40,011 nucleotides of DNA from contig WRMC01000016.1 of assembly GCA_009777335.1 (NCBI GenBank), positions 1-40,011 on the forward strand, read 5' to 3'. The notes beneath the pieces are model-generated. The model worked only from the letters and a program-made list of their open reading frames with translations, searched no databases and had not been told where the DNA came from. A program made the translations under genes and the position numbers. Below, in pieces: positions 1 to 7,033 of this stretch. This DNA is from Treponema sp. GTDB lineage: Bacteria > Spirochaetota > Spirochaetia > Treponematales > Breznakiellaceae. Each line of letters opens with the position of its first letter. The first letter of the stretch is position 1.

Positions 1-825
1 GGGCCCGCTAGGGCCCCTTCAATCCTTCCTATCGGTGCGCGGCCCGAAGGGACGCACGATGTCTTTGGGCAGCCCTTCCAGGGGGACCTAGATGGTCTTA
101 TGAACCTGGGCTACATGAGTAAGCCCTATGAGAGTGTTACGGGGCTTTATAATTATGGCTTTAGGGACTACCGGCCCCAGCAGGCTAGGTTCACCACCCC
201 AGACCCCATTAGGGATGGGAACAACTGGTTTGCCTATGTCAACAATGACCCGGTGAACTATGTCGACTGGTGGGGGTTGGAAGGTTGGTATATATCAACC
301 CCATACCTAGGTAGTTCAGGTGTGTCAGGTGCAAGTGATAAACATTATGGAAATGATTGGGTTTATCGTGATGCGGCAGGAAATAATATAACTGAGGGTC
401 AACGGGTTGATTCAGAAACTGCAGGAACTGTTAGAATTGGTAACGATCCAATATTAGGGAATTTTGTACGTGTGACAAATGATGATAATTTGCGAACTGA
501 CTATTTCCATTTTAAATCAAAAACAGTTACAAATAATTCCACTGTCCAAGTTGGTGTTCAAATAGGAATAGCTGGAAACACTGGTTTATCCAGTGGTGCA
601 CATGTTCATGTAGCTCAAAGTTATCCATTAAATCAAGTACCAGACGGGATTGATTATGTAAATCCACCAAACATACATAGAAGCTACATTGAACCACCAT
701 CAACACCACCTGGCCCTGGAAATGTACCAAAAGCACCACAAGTTTATCCTGATTTCGATTTATTACCAGTTGAAACTCCAATTAAGTATATCCAAAATAA
801 AGGAATCAATATGTGTACAATATAA
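1..825 (+). CDS. RHS repeat-associated protein, C-terminal part, with M23 peptidase toxin tip (5' end outside window)
   Basis: The frame is open from base 1, so the gene starts outside the window; 274 residues are visible. Nucleotides 1-290 are GC-rich and encode the conserved end of an RHS core (GLYNYGFRDYRPQQARF, then DPIRDGNNWFAYVNNDPVN and DWWGLE). Right after WWGLE the DNA becomes AT-rich and the protein changes to an M23/LytM-type metallopeptidase domain. Its zinc-ligand pattern is complete: HxxxD (HYGND, codons at 343-357), a middle His in YFHF (508-510) and HxH (AHVHV, codons 601-609). M23 enzymes cut peptidoglycan cross-bridges. RHS proteins deliver variable C-terminal toxins to competing cells, so this tip is probably an antibacterial cell-wall hydrolase. 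The composition break at the core/tip border is typical of swapped toxin cassettes. Function is inferred; the motifs are seen. Confidence 0.88.
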   Translation, partial: GPARAPSILPIGARPEGTHDVFGQPFQGDLDGLMNLGYMSKPYESVTGLYNYGFRDYRPQQARFTTPDPIRDGNNWFAYVNNDPVNYVDWWGLEGWYISTPYLGSSGVSGASDKHYGNDWVYRDAAGNNITEGQRVDSETAGTVRIGNDPILGNFVRVTNDDNLRTDYFHFKSKTVTNNSTVQVGVQIGIAGNTGLSSGAHVHVAQSYPLNQVPDGIDYVNPPNIHRSYIEPPSTPPGPGNVPKAPQVYPDFDLLPVETPIKYIQNKGINMCTI

Positions 826-900
826 ATATTAATTCTCCTTGCGGCTACGGCTAAATATACTATTTTATATTGATCCTACATAATATTATAAGGAGATTTG

Positions 901-1500
901 ATGAGAAACAGTTTTTCAATCTTATTTTTATTAAAGATATTTGTATCCCTTATTGTCATTTCATTCATAAGTTGTAACAGAGCAGGCAAAAAAGAAATTT
1001 TAAAAGAAGAAACTATTCTTGTACAGAATATTATTATGGATAAACAAGAAAAATTATTTTTTAGTTATAATTTAATAGCTAACATTTTACATCTAAAAGA
1101 ATTAATTGATTATAATACAGTTTATTTTTCAGATAATTACAACCATGATTTACGGCAATATTATGGGGGAAGTATATTTCATACCTCAAATTATTTTATT
1201 CGTTTTTTTGATAACATAGAAACTAATATTATTTTATTAACAAAACAAGAAAACGACAAGGAAATTGTAATTGATTTTATTTTAATCGAAAAAATGAATT
1301 CAGAATCTTATTTATATATGAGTGCTAATAATGTTATGATTGACAACATTTATCCTGATTACGATGTAATTGTATTATTTGCATCACATTGGCAAGGTCG
1401 AAGCAGCCAAAATATTGAACGATTATATTATATTAATCTTAATAACTATAGAATTGAAGAAATATTTTTTGATGCAGCAATAGTTTTCTCTGAGTTATAA
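901..1500 (+). CDS. Lipoprotein, candidate immunity protein to the RHS-M23 toxin
   Basis: A 199-residue protein starting at ATG 901, four bases after AAGGAGA (890-896); a TTG at 898 is too close to that site. The N-terminus is a lipoprotein signal (hydrophobic run ending VISFISC at about residue 26), followed by a Lys/Glu-rich mature region. I recognise no family. It lies 75 bp after the RHS gene, on the same strand, and is equally AT-rich. In polymorphic toxin loci the gene directly after the toxin usually encodes its immunity protein. A periplasm-facing lipoprotein would be in the right place to neutralise a peptidoglycan hydrolase. The signal peptide and position are seen; the immunity role is inferred. 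It could instead be an unrelated transferred lipoprotein. Confidence 0.75.
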   Translation: MRNSFSILFLLKIFVSLIVISFISCNRAGKKEILKEETILVQNIIMDKQEKLFFSYNLIANILHLKELIDYNTVYFSDNYNHDLRQYYGGSIFHTSNYFIRFFDNIETNIILLTKQENDKEIVIDFILIEKMNSESYLYMSANNVMIDNIYPDYDVIVLFASHWQGRSSQNIERLYYINLNNYRIEEIFFDAAIVFSEL

Positions 1501-1501
1501 G

Positions 1502-1588
1502 ATTCAACATCATCATTGCACCGCCGTCGGCCCTGATGGTGGACCCGGTGATGTACTGGCTCTGTTGGTTTGCTAAAAAGATGGCCGC
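1502..1588 (-). pseudogene. Remnant of a short-chain dehydrogenase/reductase C-terminus
   Basis: The minus strand encodes AAIFLANQQSQYITGSTIR followed by ADGGAMMMLN, which matches the very typical end of FabG-like short-chain dehydrogenases (FLAS..S.YITG..I..DGG). A stop codon (TAG, 1591-1589) lies directly upstream in the same frame. On the other side the frame runs into the end of the AT-rich lipoprotein gene. Only about 29 codons survive, so this is a broken fragment, probably left when the toxin/immunity cassette was inserted or rearranged. The identification rests on the glycine/aspartate motif alone. Confidence 0.6.
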
Positions 1589-1864
1589 CTAGGTAACCAA
1601 ACACAAGAGGGGTGGGGGTCGCTGTGGGCTGAGAAAATCTGGGAATTCTCCGCCGCAGGAGACCTCGGACGAAGCAGAATAAGATTTAATGAGAAAATCT
1701 CCGGCATCCAGTATGTGCGAAGAAAGCTGAACGCAATGATAGAATACGAGAAACTGGGTGCCGGGGGCTCCGTAGGCGGGTTCATCTCACTTTCTCAGAC
1801 CATGGCGGCCCACACCCCTCTGGCGGGTGTATATGATAAGCGGCGAGATCAAACCTACATCTAA
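1577..1864 (+). other. Unassigned stretch with an open but startless frame
   Basis: Between the lipoprotein and the converging binding-protein gene there is no convincing gene. One plus-strand frame stays open from 1577 to the TAA at 1862-1864 and reads like real protein (RIRFNEKISGIQYVRRKLN, later SVGGFISLSQTMAAHTPLAG). It has no credible start codon or ribosome-binding site and I recognise no family. It may be the end of a gene truncated by the rearrangement that left the neighbouring dehydrogenase fragment, or it may be chance. Confidence 0.25.
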
Positions 1865-3738
1865 TCCCTGCGGAGAAAAAGATAAGAAGTCTCGGCTCCA
1901 TTTAAGTTATCGAAGTAAAAGTTATCAAAATCCCAGCGGTTCTGGATGGCGTAGAAGGTCCGGGACCTCAGTAGGTAGATCACCGGGAGTTCCTCCAGCA
2001 AGATGCTCTGGAACTCGTCCCAGATTACCTGGGCCCGGACCGGGTCGGCGGTAAAGCTCCCCTCGTTGTAGAGGACATCCACCCGGGCCTCCCACTCGGT
2101 GTAGGGGCTCTCCTGGTTGGGATGCCATAGATGAAGGTTGCCATGGGAGGGCCAGACATTGGAGCCCCCGGTGGGCCAAAAGTTTACCCCCAGCCCAATA
2201 AAAACTGACTGCCAGTCAAAGGTAAAGGTTAGTTGCTCCACGATGCGCTGGAAGTCCGTGGGCCTTATGTTGATCTGGATCCCTATCTGGGCGGCCTCGT
2301 CGGCCAGGATGCTGGCCATGTCCGAAAGGGTGGCCATGTCACTGGTGATGGTTAGATCAAACTCTATCGCATGGCCACGCCAGTCCCGCATGATTCCCCC
2401 TTCATCCCGGCGGATCCCTATGGAAGCCAAAAGCTCTATGGCCCTTTGGGGGTCGTAGGTGTACTGGAGCTGTATATCATCGTTGTAGAAGGGGTTGGGG
2501 GGGGCAAAGAAGTCCAGCTTGGGATCCGCCAGACCCCTATAGACCTGGGCGATGATCCGGTCCCGGTTAAGGATGCAGCTCATGGCCTGGCGGAACTCCT
2601 TCTGGGAAAACCACAGGTAGTGGTTCTCTTCGGAGTTCCGGGGGTTCTGGTTAAAGCTCCAGAAGCTGGCCCCCAGGGATCCTTCGGCGTTAAAGACCGA
2701 GTAGTCCGAGTTTCGCCGCCCCCTTTGCCGGGCCTGGCCGCTCTGGCCCTGGATCAGGGTGTCCAGATCCTCAGGTCTAGAAGAGTAACTTTCTATGCGT
2801 CCCTCCAGGAAGACCAGAAACTGGGTGTTTAGGTCCGGCAGGATCTGGACTACATTGGTCTCCACGTAGGGGTAGCTGTGTCCCTGGGCATTGGTCTCCC
2901 AGTAGTTGGGGTTTCGCCTAAAGACCAGCCGCAGGCCCGGGACATATTCGGTCAGAAACCAGCGGCCCATGGAGGGGATCTCGGTGGGGTCCGTGGCTAT
3001 GTTAAAGAGATCCAGCACCGCCTGGTGGCCCCCCTCTTCGAAGGCCCTTTGGTAAATAAAGCTGGGGCCAAAGGTCATATTGGTGGTCAAAAGGGGATTC
3101 GCCACGATCCGGGGAAAGGGAAAGTAAAAGCTCTTGTCGTCGATCTTTACGATGGGAATCCTGACCCGGCTGCCGTCTTCGAGGCTCATAAACTGACCTC
3201 CATAGGCGGAGCTGTTAAAGGTCCTGTCCCCCTGGATGACATCGTACCAGAAGATCACATCATCGCTGGTGACGGGGATCTTTTCCGGGGAGTTATAAAA
3301 ACTCCAATAGAGGTCGTCCCTCAGGGTGTAGATGACCCTAAGGGTTCCCTCTTCTTCATCTACATCGATTTCGAAGAAGGCCGCCTGGGGGGTAAACTGC
3401 CGGGCGATGACATCGTAGTTTACCAGGTAATCCAGGTTCATCATGACGATGGAGCTCGATTCGTTGTCCAGCTCTGCCACGAGGATATTAAAGGTCTTGG
3501 GCTCGGCGGTAAAACCCGAAAGCCAGGTTCCCCCCGGTTGGCCGGTGACAAACTCTTCCCCCTGCCAGGGCTTAAACTGGGTCTGGGCCAGAAGCTCTTC
3601 CAGGCCCGCCACGGTCATGGCTTCCCACTCTTCCAGGGAGACCTCTTCTACGCTGGTACAGGCTGCAGCCAGACAGACAAGCAGCAGCAGAGCCAGGAGA
3701 AAAAAGAAAATGTTCCGCGGGCGGGGGGCGCTCTTCAT
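1861..3738 (-). CDS. ABC transporter substrate-binding lipoprotein, family 5 (peptide/oligosaccharide type)
   Basis: A 625-residue protein. The start chosen is ATG at 3738, because AAGGAGGA sits just upstream and the lipoprotein signal (NIFFFLLALLLLVCLAAAC) begins there; the longer frame to 3867 only overlaps the preceding gene. The mature part shows the family-5 layout: an N-terminal stretch with YDVIARQFTPQAA and DDVIFWYDVIQG, a middle with RWFLTEYVPGLRLVFRRNPNYW, and a late region with the typical restart ILNRDRIIAQVYRGLADP. Such proteins bind oligopeptides or other small solutes outside the inner membrane and pass them to an ABC importer. No permease or ATPase of that class is next to it. 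It follows the ABC exporter gene by 13 bp in one operon. The ligand cannot be predicted. Confidence 0.88.
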   Translation of the reverse strand: MKSAPRPRNIFFFLLALLLLVCLAAACTSVEEVSLEEWEAMTVAGLEELLAQTQFKPWQGEEFVTGQPGGTWLSGFTAEPKTFNILVAELDNESSSIVMMNLDYLVNYDVIARQFTPQAAFFEIDVDEEEGTLRVIYTLRDDLYWSFYNSPEKIPVTSDDVIFWYDVIQGDRTFNSSAYGGQFMSLEDGSRVRIPIVKIDDKSFYFPFPRIVANPLLTTNMTFGPSFIYQRAFEEGGHQAVLDLFNIATDPTEIPSMGRWFLTEYVPGLRLVFRRNPNYWETNAQGHSYPYVETNVVQILPDLNTQFLVFLEGRIESYSSRPEDLDTLIQGQSGQARQRGRRNSDYSVFNAEGSLGASFWSFNQNPRNSEENHYLWFSQKEFRQAMSCILNRDRIIAQVYRGLADPKLDFFAPPNPFYNDDIQLQYTYDPQRAIELLASIGIRRDEGGIMRDWRGHAIEFDLTITSDMATLSDMASILADEAAQIGIQINIRPTDFQRIVEQLTFTFDWQSVFIGLGVNFWPTGGSNVWPSHGNLHLWHPNQESPYTEWEARVDVLYNEGSFTADPVRAQVIWDEFQSILLEELPVIYLLRSRTFYAIQNRWDFDNFYFDNLNGAETSYLFLRRD

Positions 3739-3751
3739 GGGGGTCCTCCTT

Positions 3752-5473
3752 TTAAAGCTCCTGGGCCTGGTACAGATCCTGGTAGAGCCCCGGGATCTTG
3801 ATGAGTTCTTCGTGGGTGCCCCGTTGGACGATCCTGCCCTCTTTAAGAACCAGGATGATGTCGGCACTGCGGATCGTCGAAAGCCGGTGGGCTATGGCGA
3901 TGATGGTCCTCTGGCCCCGCATCTTTCCTATGGCGCTCTGTATCTGGGCCTCGGTCTGCATATCCACCGAAGCGGTAGCCTCGTCGAGGATCAGGACCGG
4001 AGCATTCCGTAAAATTGCCCGGGCTATGGAAACCCGCTGTTTCTGCCCCCCCGAGAGCCTTAAGCCCCGCTCGCCGGTCTGGGTATTAAACTGGTCGGGC
4101 ATCTCCATGATGTCCTCATAGACCCCCGCAGCTTTGGCGGCCTCTTCGATTTCTTCGTTAGAGGCATTGGGCCTGGCGTAGGCGATGTTTTCGGCTATGG
4201 TACCGTTAAACAAAAAGGTATCTTGCAGAACCATGGAGATCTGGTTCCTCAAGCTGTTCTGGGTTAGGTTCTTTAGATCGTGGCCGTCTATGGTGATCCG
4301 CCCCTCCTGGGGGTCGTAAAACCGGGCCACCAGCTGGATGATGGTGGTTTTTCCCACCCCTGTGGGGCCCACCAGGGCCAGGGTCTGGCCCGGCAGTACT
4401 TCAAAGTTGATATCCTCCAGCACCGGGGCTTCTTCTAGGTACTTAAAGCTTACCCCCTCAAATCTGATAAGCCCCTGGGAGGGGGGCAGGGCCTTGGCTC
4501 CGGGCTGATCGGTCACCTCCGAGGCGGTGTCCAGGATTTCCAGGACCCGCTCTGCCCCTACCAGAGAGAGCTGGGCGTTTTCTAAAAGGTTGGCCAGCCC
4601 GGTAATGGGGGGAAAGAAGAGGGCCAGGTAGAGGAGGAAGGCCACCACCTCTTCGGCGTTAAGCTGATTCCTATAGGCCAGGTAGCCCCCAAAGCCCACG
4701 ACAATGACGGTCCCCATGGCGGTAAGAAACTGCACCGAGGGGTGAAAGACCGCCGAGACCCTCAGGGCCGAAAGCATGGCATCGGTAAAGTCCCCGGCCC
4801 TCCGGCCCACCCGGCGGCTTTCCCTTTCCTGCTGACCGAAGGCCTGGATCTCCCGGATCCCCGAAAGGTTGTCCTGCAACTGGGAGTTTAGGCCCGCCAG
4901 GGACCTCTGCATCTGGCGGAACCGGGGCCGGACCTTCTTCATAAGGATCCAGCCCGAGGCCAGGATGAAGGGGACGGGTATACAGGTCATGAGGGCCAGG
5001 CTGGGGTTAATCGTAAAAAGGATAATGATGACCCCAAAGAGGGTTAAAAAGTTGATGATAGTTTCGGGGATCACATGGGCATAGAGCTGCTCAAAGGTGG
5101 CCGTATCGTTGACCACCCGGCTCATCAGGTCCCCGGTTTGGCGGCGGTGAAAGAAACCCAGGGAAAAACTCTGGATACGGTTATAGACCACCTGCCGAAG
5201 ATCCTGCACCAGTTCCCAGGCCGCCTTATGGGGGAGGTAGTTCCCCAGGAAGCTAAATAAGATCCTGAACAGGTAAAGCCCTACCAGCATATAGACCAGG
5301 GTAAGGATCTCGTTGTAATCTTCGATGCCCCGCTGGACCACCCCGGTCATCCGGGCCAGGATCCGGGGGGCCGTAAGATTTACTCCGGTTAAGACTATAT
5401 TAGCCAGGGCCCCCATTACCAGAAGGCCCCAGTACTTTTTGGCCTCCTTTGCGACTCTCCATAATAACTTCAT
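3752..5473 (-). CDS. ABC exporter, fused membrane and ATPase domains (MsbA/multidrug type)
   Basis: A 573-residue half-transporter. Residues 1-300 form a six-helix ABC transmembrane domain with the RRQTGDLMSRVVNDT motif typical of type IV exporters. The ATPase domain follows, with Walker A GPTGVGKTT near residue 370, Q-loop VLQDTFLFNGTIAENIAY, signature LSGGQKQRVSIARA, Walker B VLILDEATASVD and the H-loop in IAIAHRLSTI. It probably works as a homodimer exporting lipid or drug-like molecules; the substrate is unknown. The first gene of a two-gene operon with the binding protein. Its start codon has no Shine-Dalgarno but lies 8 nt after a TATACT box (5487-5482), which suggests a near-leaderless mRNA. 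Confidence 0.93.
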   Translation of the reverse strand: MKLLWRVAKEAKKYWGLLVMGALANIVLTGVNLTAPRILARMTGVVQRGIEDYNEILTLVYMLVGLYLFRILFSFLGNYLPHKAAWELVQDLRQVVYNRIQSFSLGFFHRRQTGDLMSRVVNDTATFEQLYAHVIPETIINFLTLFGVIIILFTINPSLALMTCIPVPFILASGWILMKKVRPRFRQMQRSLAGLNSQLQDNLSGIREIQAFGQQERESRRVGRRAGDFTDAMLSALRVSAVFHPSVQFLTAMGTVIVVGFGGYLAYRNQLNAEEVVAFLLYLALFFPPITGLANLLENAQLSLVGAERVLEILDTASEVTDQPGAKALPPSQGLIRFEGVSFKYLEEAPVLEDINFEVLPGQTLALVGPTGVGKTTIIQLVARFYDPQEGRITIDGHDLKNLTQNSLRNQISMVLQDTFLFNGTIAENIAYARPNASNEEIEEAAKAAGVYEDIMEMPDQFNTQTGERGLRLSGGQKQRVSIARAILRNAPVLILDEATASVDMQTEAQIQSAIGKMRGQRTIIAIAHRLSTIRSADIILVLKEGRIVQRGTHEELIKIPGLYQDLYQAQEL

Positions 5474-5481
5474 GGGCTGAT

Positions 5482-5508
5482 AGTATACCGAAAGGGGTGA
5501 ATTTTCAA
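5482..5508 (-). promoter_or_regulatory. Promoter of the ABC exporter operon
   Basis: Reading the minus strand, TATACT (5487-5482) is a good -10 box, with TTGAAA at 5508-5503 (15-bp spacing) or GCTTGA (17 bp) as -35. Eight bases separate the -10 from the ATG at 5473, so transcription would begin almost at the start codon. Confidence 0.45.
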
Positions 5509-5515
5509 GCCAGGG

Positions 5516-6043
5516 CTATCTTCCCAGTAAAAATGCGGCCCCCAGGCCCCCCGCCAGGACCCCGGCGGCGGCGCAGCCCCATTTCCAGAGGCGGTTCTCC
5601 CTTTCCAGGGTCCTAATTCTCCCCTCCGCCGTCTCCCGGTAGGCGGTGAAGGAGAGTTCCAAGCTCATCAAGGAGGATTCGGCTCTCCTCAAGGCTAAAA
5701 GAAGCCCGGTTAATTCCCTCTGTGAGCTCTCCGCTGTGATCAGTAATTCTTCGGAGCTGCTCCGCAAGTAGGTCAGCTCGGTCCTCAGCTCGTCGAGTTC
5801 CTGCCTCGATGAGTCGAGCATGTTCTGTAAGTCCATGGAGCTCCTCCTGGAGTCGAGCAGCTCTGTCTGCAGTCTCTCGTTGAGCGTCGATAGCTGACTG
5901 GAGATCTCGATTAACCTGTTCAAGGCGCTCTCGGAGATCTCGCCGTTCCTCCCGGTTCCGGTGTCTTGTGCCCAGGGTCCCCCAGAGGAGACCGCAGATA
6001 AGGCCAACAATAAACACCAGAACCGCCATGTTAAGTTTTTCAT
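5516..6043 (-). CDS. Exported coiled-coil protein with C-terminal membrane anchor
   Basis: A 175-residue protein with a signal peptide (RFWCLLLALSAVSSGGPWAQ, probable cleavage after WAQ) and a long heptad-rich coiled coil (about residues 35-145; LSTLNERLQTELLDS, LDELRTELTYLRSS). It ends in a hydrophobic segment (GCAAAGVLAGGLGAAFLLGR) that would anchor the end in the membrane. Its start codon lies four bases after that of a second coiled-coil gene in another frame (start 6047), and the two share one ribosome-binding site. Third codon positions are mostly G or C, as in neighbouring genes, so this is the frame with native codon use. No family is recognised with certainty. The layout (export signal, coiled coil, C-terminal helix) recalls phage spanins, but there is no lipobox. 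Confidence 0.72.
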   Translation of the reverse strand: MKNLTWRFWCLLLALSAVSSGGPWAQDTGTGRNGEISESALNRLIEISSQLSTLNERLQTELLDSRRSSMDLQNMLDSSRQELDELRTELTYLRSSSEELLITAESSQRELTGLLLALRRAESSLMSLELSFTAYRETAEGRIRTLERENRLWKWGCAAAGVLAGGLGAAFLLGR

Positions 6044-6047
6044 TCAT
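5613..6047 (-). CDS. Membrane-anchored coiled-coil protein, overlapping in another frame
   Basis: A 144-residue frame almost entirely inside the previous gene but in a different reading frame. It has its own uninterrupted N-terminal transmembrane segment (MAVLVFIVGLICGLLWGTLG), then a charged coiled coil (NREERRDLRERLEQVNRDLQ, later ARLQEELHGL and ADLLAEQLRR). Its ATG at 6047 is better placed (8 nt) from AGGAG than the other gene's ATG (12 nt). Codon use is looser (many CGA, GCT and CTT codons), as expected if the partner frame constrains it. Topology is like an inner-membrane spanin (N-terminal anchor, periplasmic coiled coil). It could be an accidental frame, but a clean transmembrane helix plus heptads plus a spaced ribosome-binding site is a lot for chance. 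Confidence 0.55.
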   Translation of the reverse strand: MNEKLNMAVLVFIVGLICGLLWGTLGTRHRNREERRDLRERLEQVNRDLQSAIDAQRETADRAARLQEELHGLTEHARLIEAGTRRAEDRADLLAEQLRRITDHSGELTEGINRASFSLEESRILLDELGTLLHRLPGDGGGEN

Positions 6048-6120
6048 TGTTACCTCTCCTCTTAAAATTGATAAAATTTCGAGGGAAGAGGCAATAACAA
6101 TTTTGATTTTTTTTTGGTTT

Positions 6121-7008
6121 TTAGGGAGAGAGTTCTACCCAGAGGACCTCTTCATTGAGGACCATAATGACCCGGCCCTCCTGTAAAAGGGTGCGGTTGT
6201 GCTCGCTGGAGAGGATGAGGAGGGCATCGGCCCTGTCTATGACCGGGTCTGTGGGGAGGATTCCAAAGACCTCCCGGGCGAAGATCCTGAGGGGGTTGTT
6301 CCCCACCAGGGCCGCCAGATCCCCTGCCAGACCCGAGGGGGTGGAGGCAAAGATGCCCTCCGGGGCGGTATACTGGACCATGCCCCCCAGCCGGGTCGGA
6401 TCGAGCATGTAACGGTCATAGATAAGGTTCATTTCGCTGTCCCAGATCCGGGGGAAGAGGCAGGGCTGAACCAGGGACCGGCCCTGGCGGCCCCAGACAG
6501 GCAACTCCCCCTGGGCGATGATGATGATCCCCGTATACTCGGCTGTCTGGGAGGGGATTAGGGGGGCCGGGATATGGGCCGCTCCCCTGTGGCTGGTGAT
6601 ATAAGAGGCTACCCTATCGAAGGAAACCCTATAGCTGCTGTTCATCCTGCTTAGGTCCGCCGACAGGTTGGGGGCTGTCCTCTGGGCTCCCCGGGCCAGG
6701 CTGTCCAGGTCCCTTAGGTTAAGCTCCCCCCCTTCAAAGAGGTTATGGACGGTGGTACTGGAATCCAGGGGGAGCCCCAGGAGGTAGGGGATCAAAAGCC
6801 GGGGATAGGCCTCGTCCAGGAGTTCCTCCGCCTGGAACCTTCCGGTGGGGATCCGTAATCCCGCCTGGTTAAGATCGAGGCTGGCCTGGGCCACCAGCTC
6901 CCTCTGGGTCCAGTCAAAATGGGCCCGGACTTCATAAAGCTCGGCTCCTAGAAAGGAGGGGAGGAAAAGGATAAGGATCAGGGCCAAGAGGGGGGGCCAT
7001 TTGTGCAT
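6121..7008 (-). CDS. Exported protein of unknown function
   Basis: About 295 residues. A signal peptide is clear (PPLLALILILFLPSFLGAEL). Two ATGs are possible, 7014 and 7008; the second is preferred because AGAAG then lies six bases upstream. The mature region is mixed alpha/beta with no motif I can name. It contains an internal hydrophobic strand (YTGIIIIAQGELPVW), a Tyr/Arg-rich centre (IWDSEMNLIYDRYML) and a strand-like end (EGRVIMVLNEEVLWVELS). It is probably periplasmic or envelope-associated. It follows the lytic transglycosylase gene by about 25 bp on the same strand, so a cell-envelope role is plausible but not shown. Confidence 0.75.
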   Translation of the reverse strand: MHKWPPLLALILILFLPSFLGAELYEVRAHFDWTQRELVAQASLDLNQAGLRIPTGRFQAEELLDEAYPRLLIPYLLGLPLDSSTTVHNLFEGGELNLRDLDSLARGAQRTAPNLSADLSRMNSSYRVSFDRVASYITSHRGAAHIPAPLIPSQTAEYTGIIIIAQGELPVWGRQGRSLVQPCLFPRIWDSEMNLIYDRYMLDPTRLGGMVQYTAPEGIFASTPSGLAGDLAALVGNNPLRIFAREVFGILPTDPVIDRADALLILSSEHNRTLLQEGRVIMVLNEEVLWVELSP

Positions 7009-7033
7009 ATTCATCTTCTATATAATGTATCGG

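Noticed and set aside
1573-1785. 70-residue minus-strand frame overlapping the dehydrogenase remnant
   Set aside because: It reads the DNA in a different frame from the dehydrogenase motif and has no family resemblance.
2878-3801. Long plus-strand open frame opposite the family-5 binding-protein gene
   Set aside because: It is antisense to a well-recognised gene, has a low-complexity Gly/Pro/Lys-rich product and no ribosome-binding site. GC-rich genes produce such shadows.
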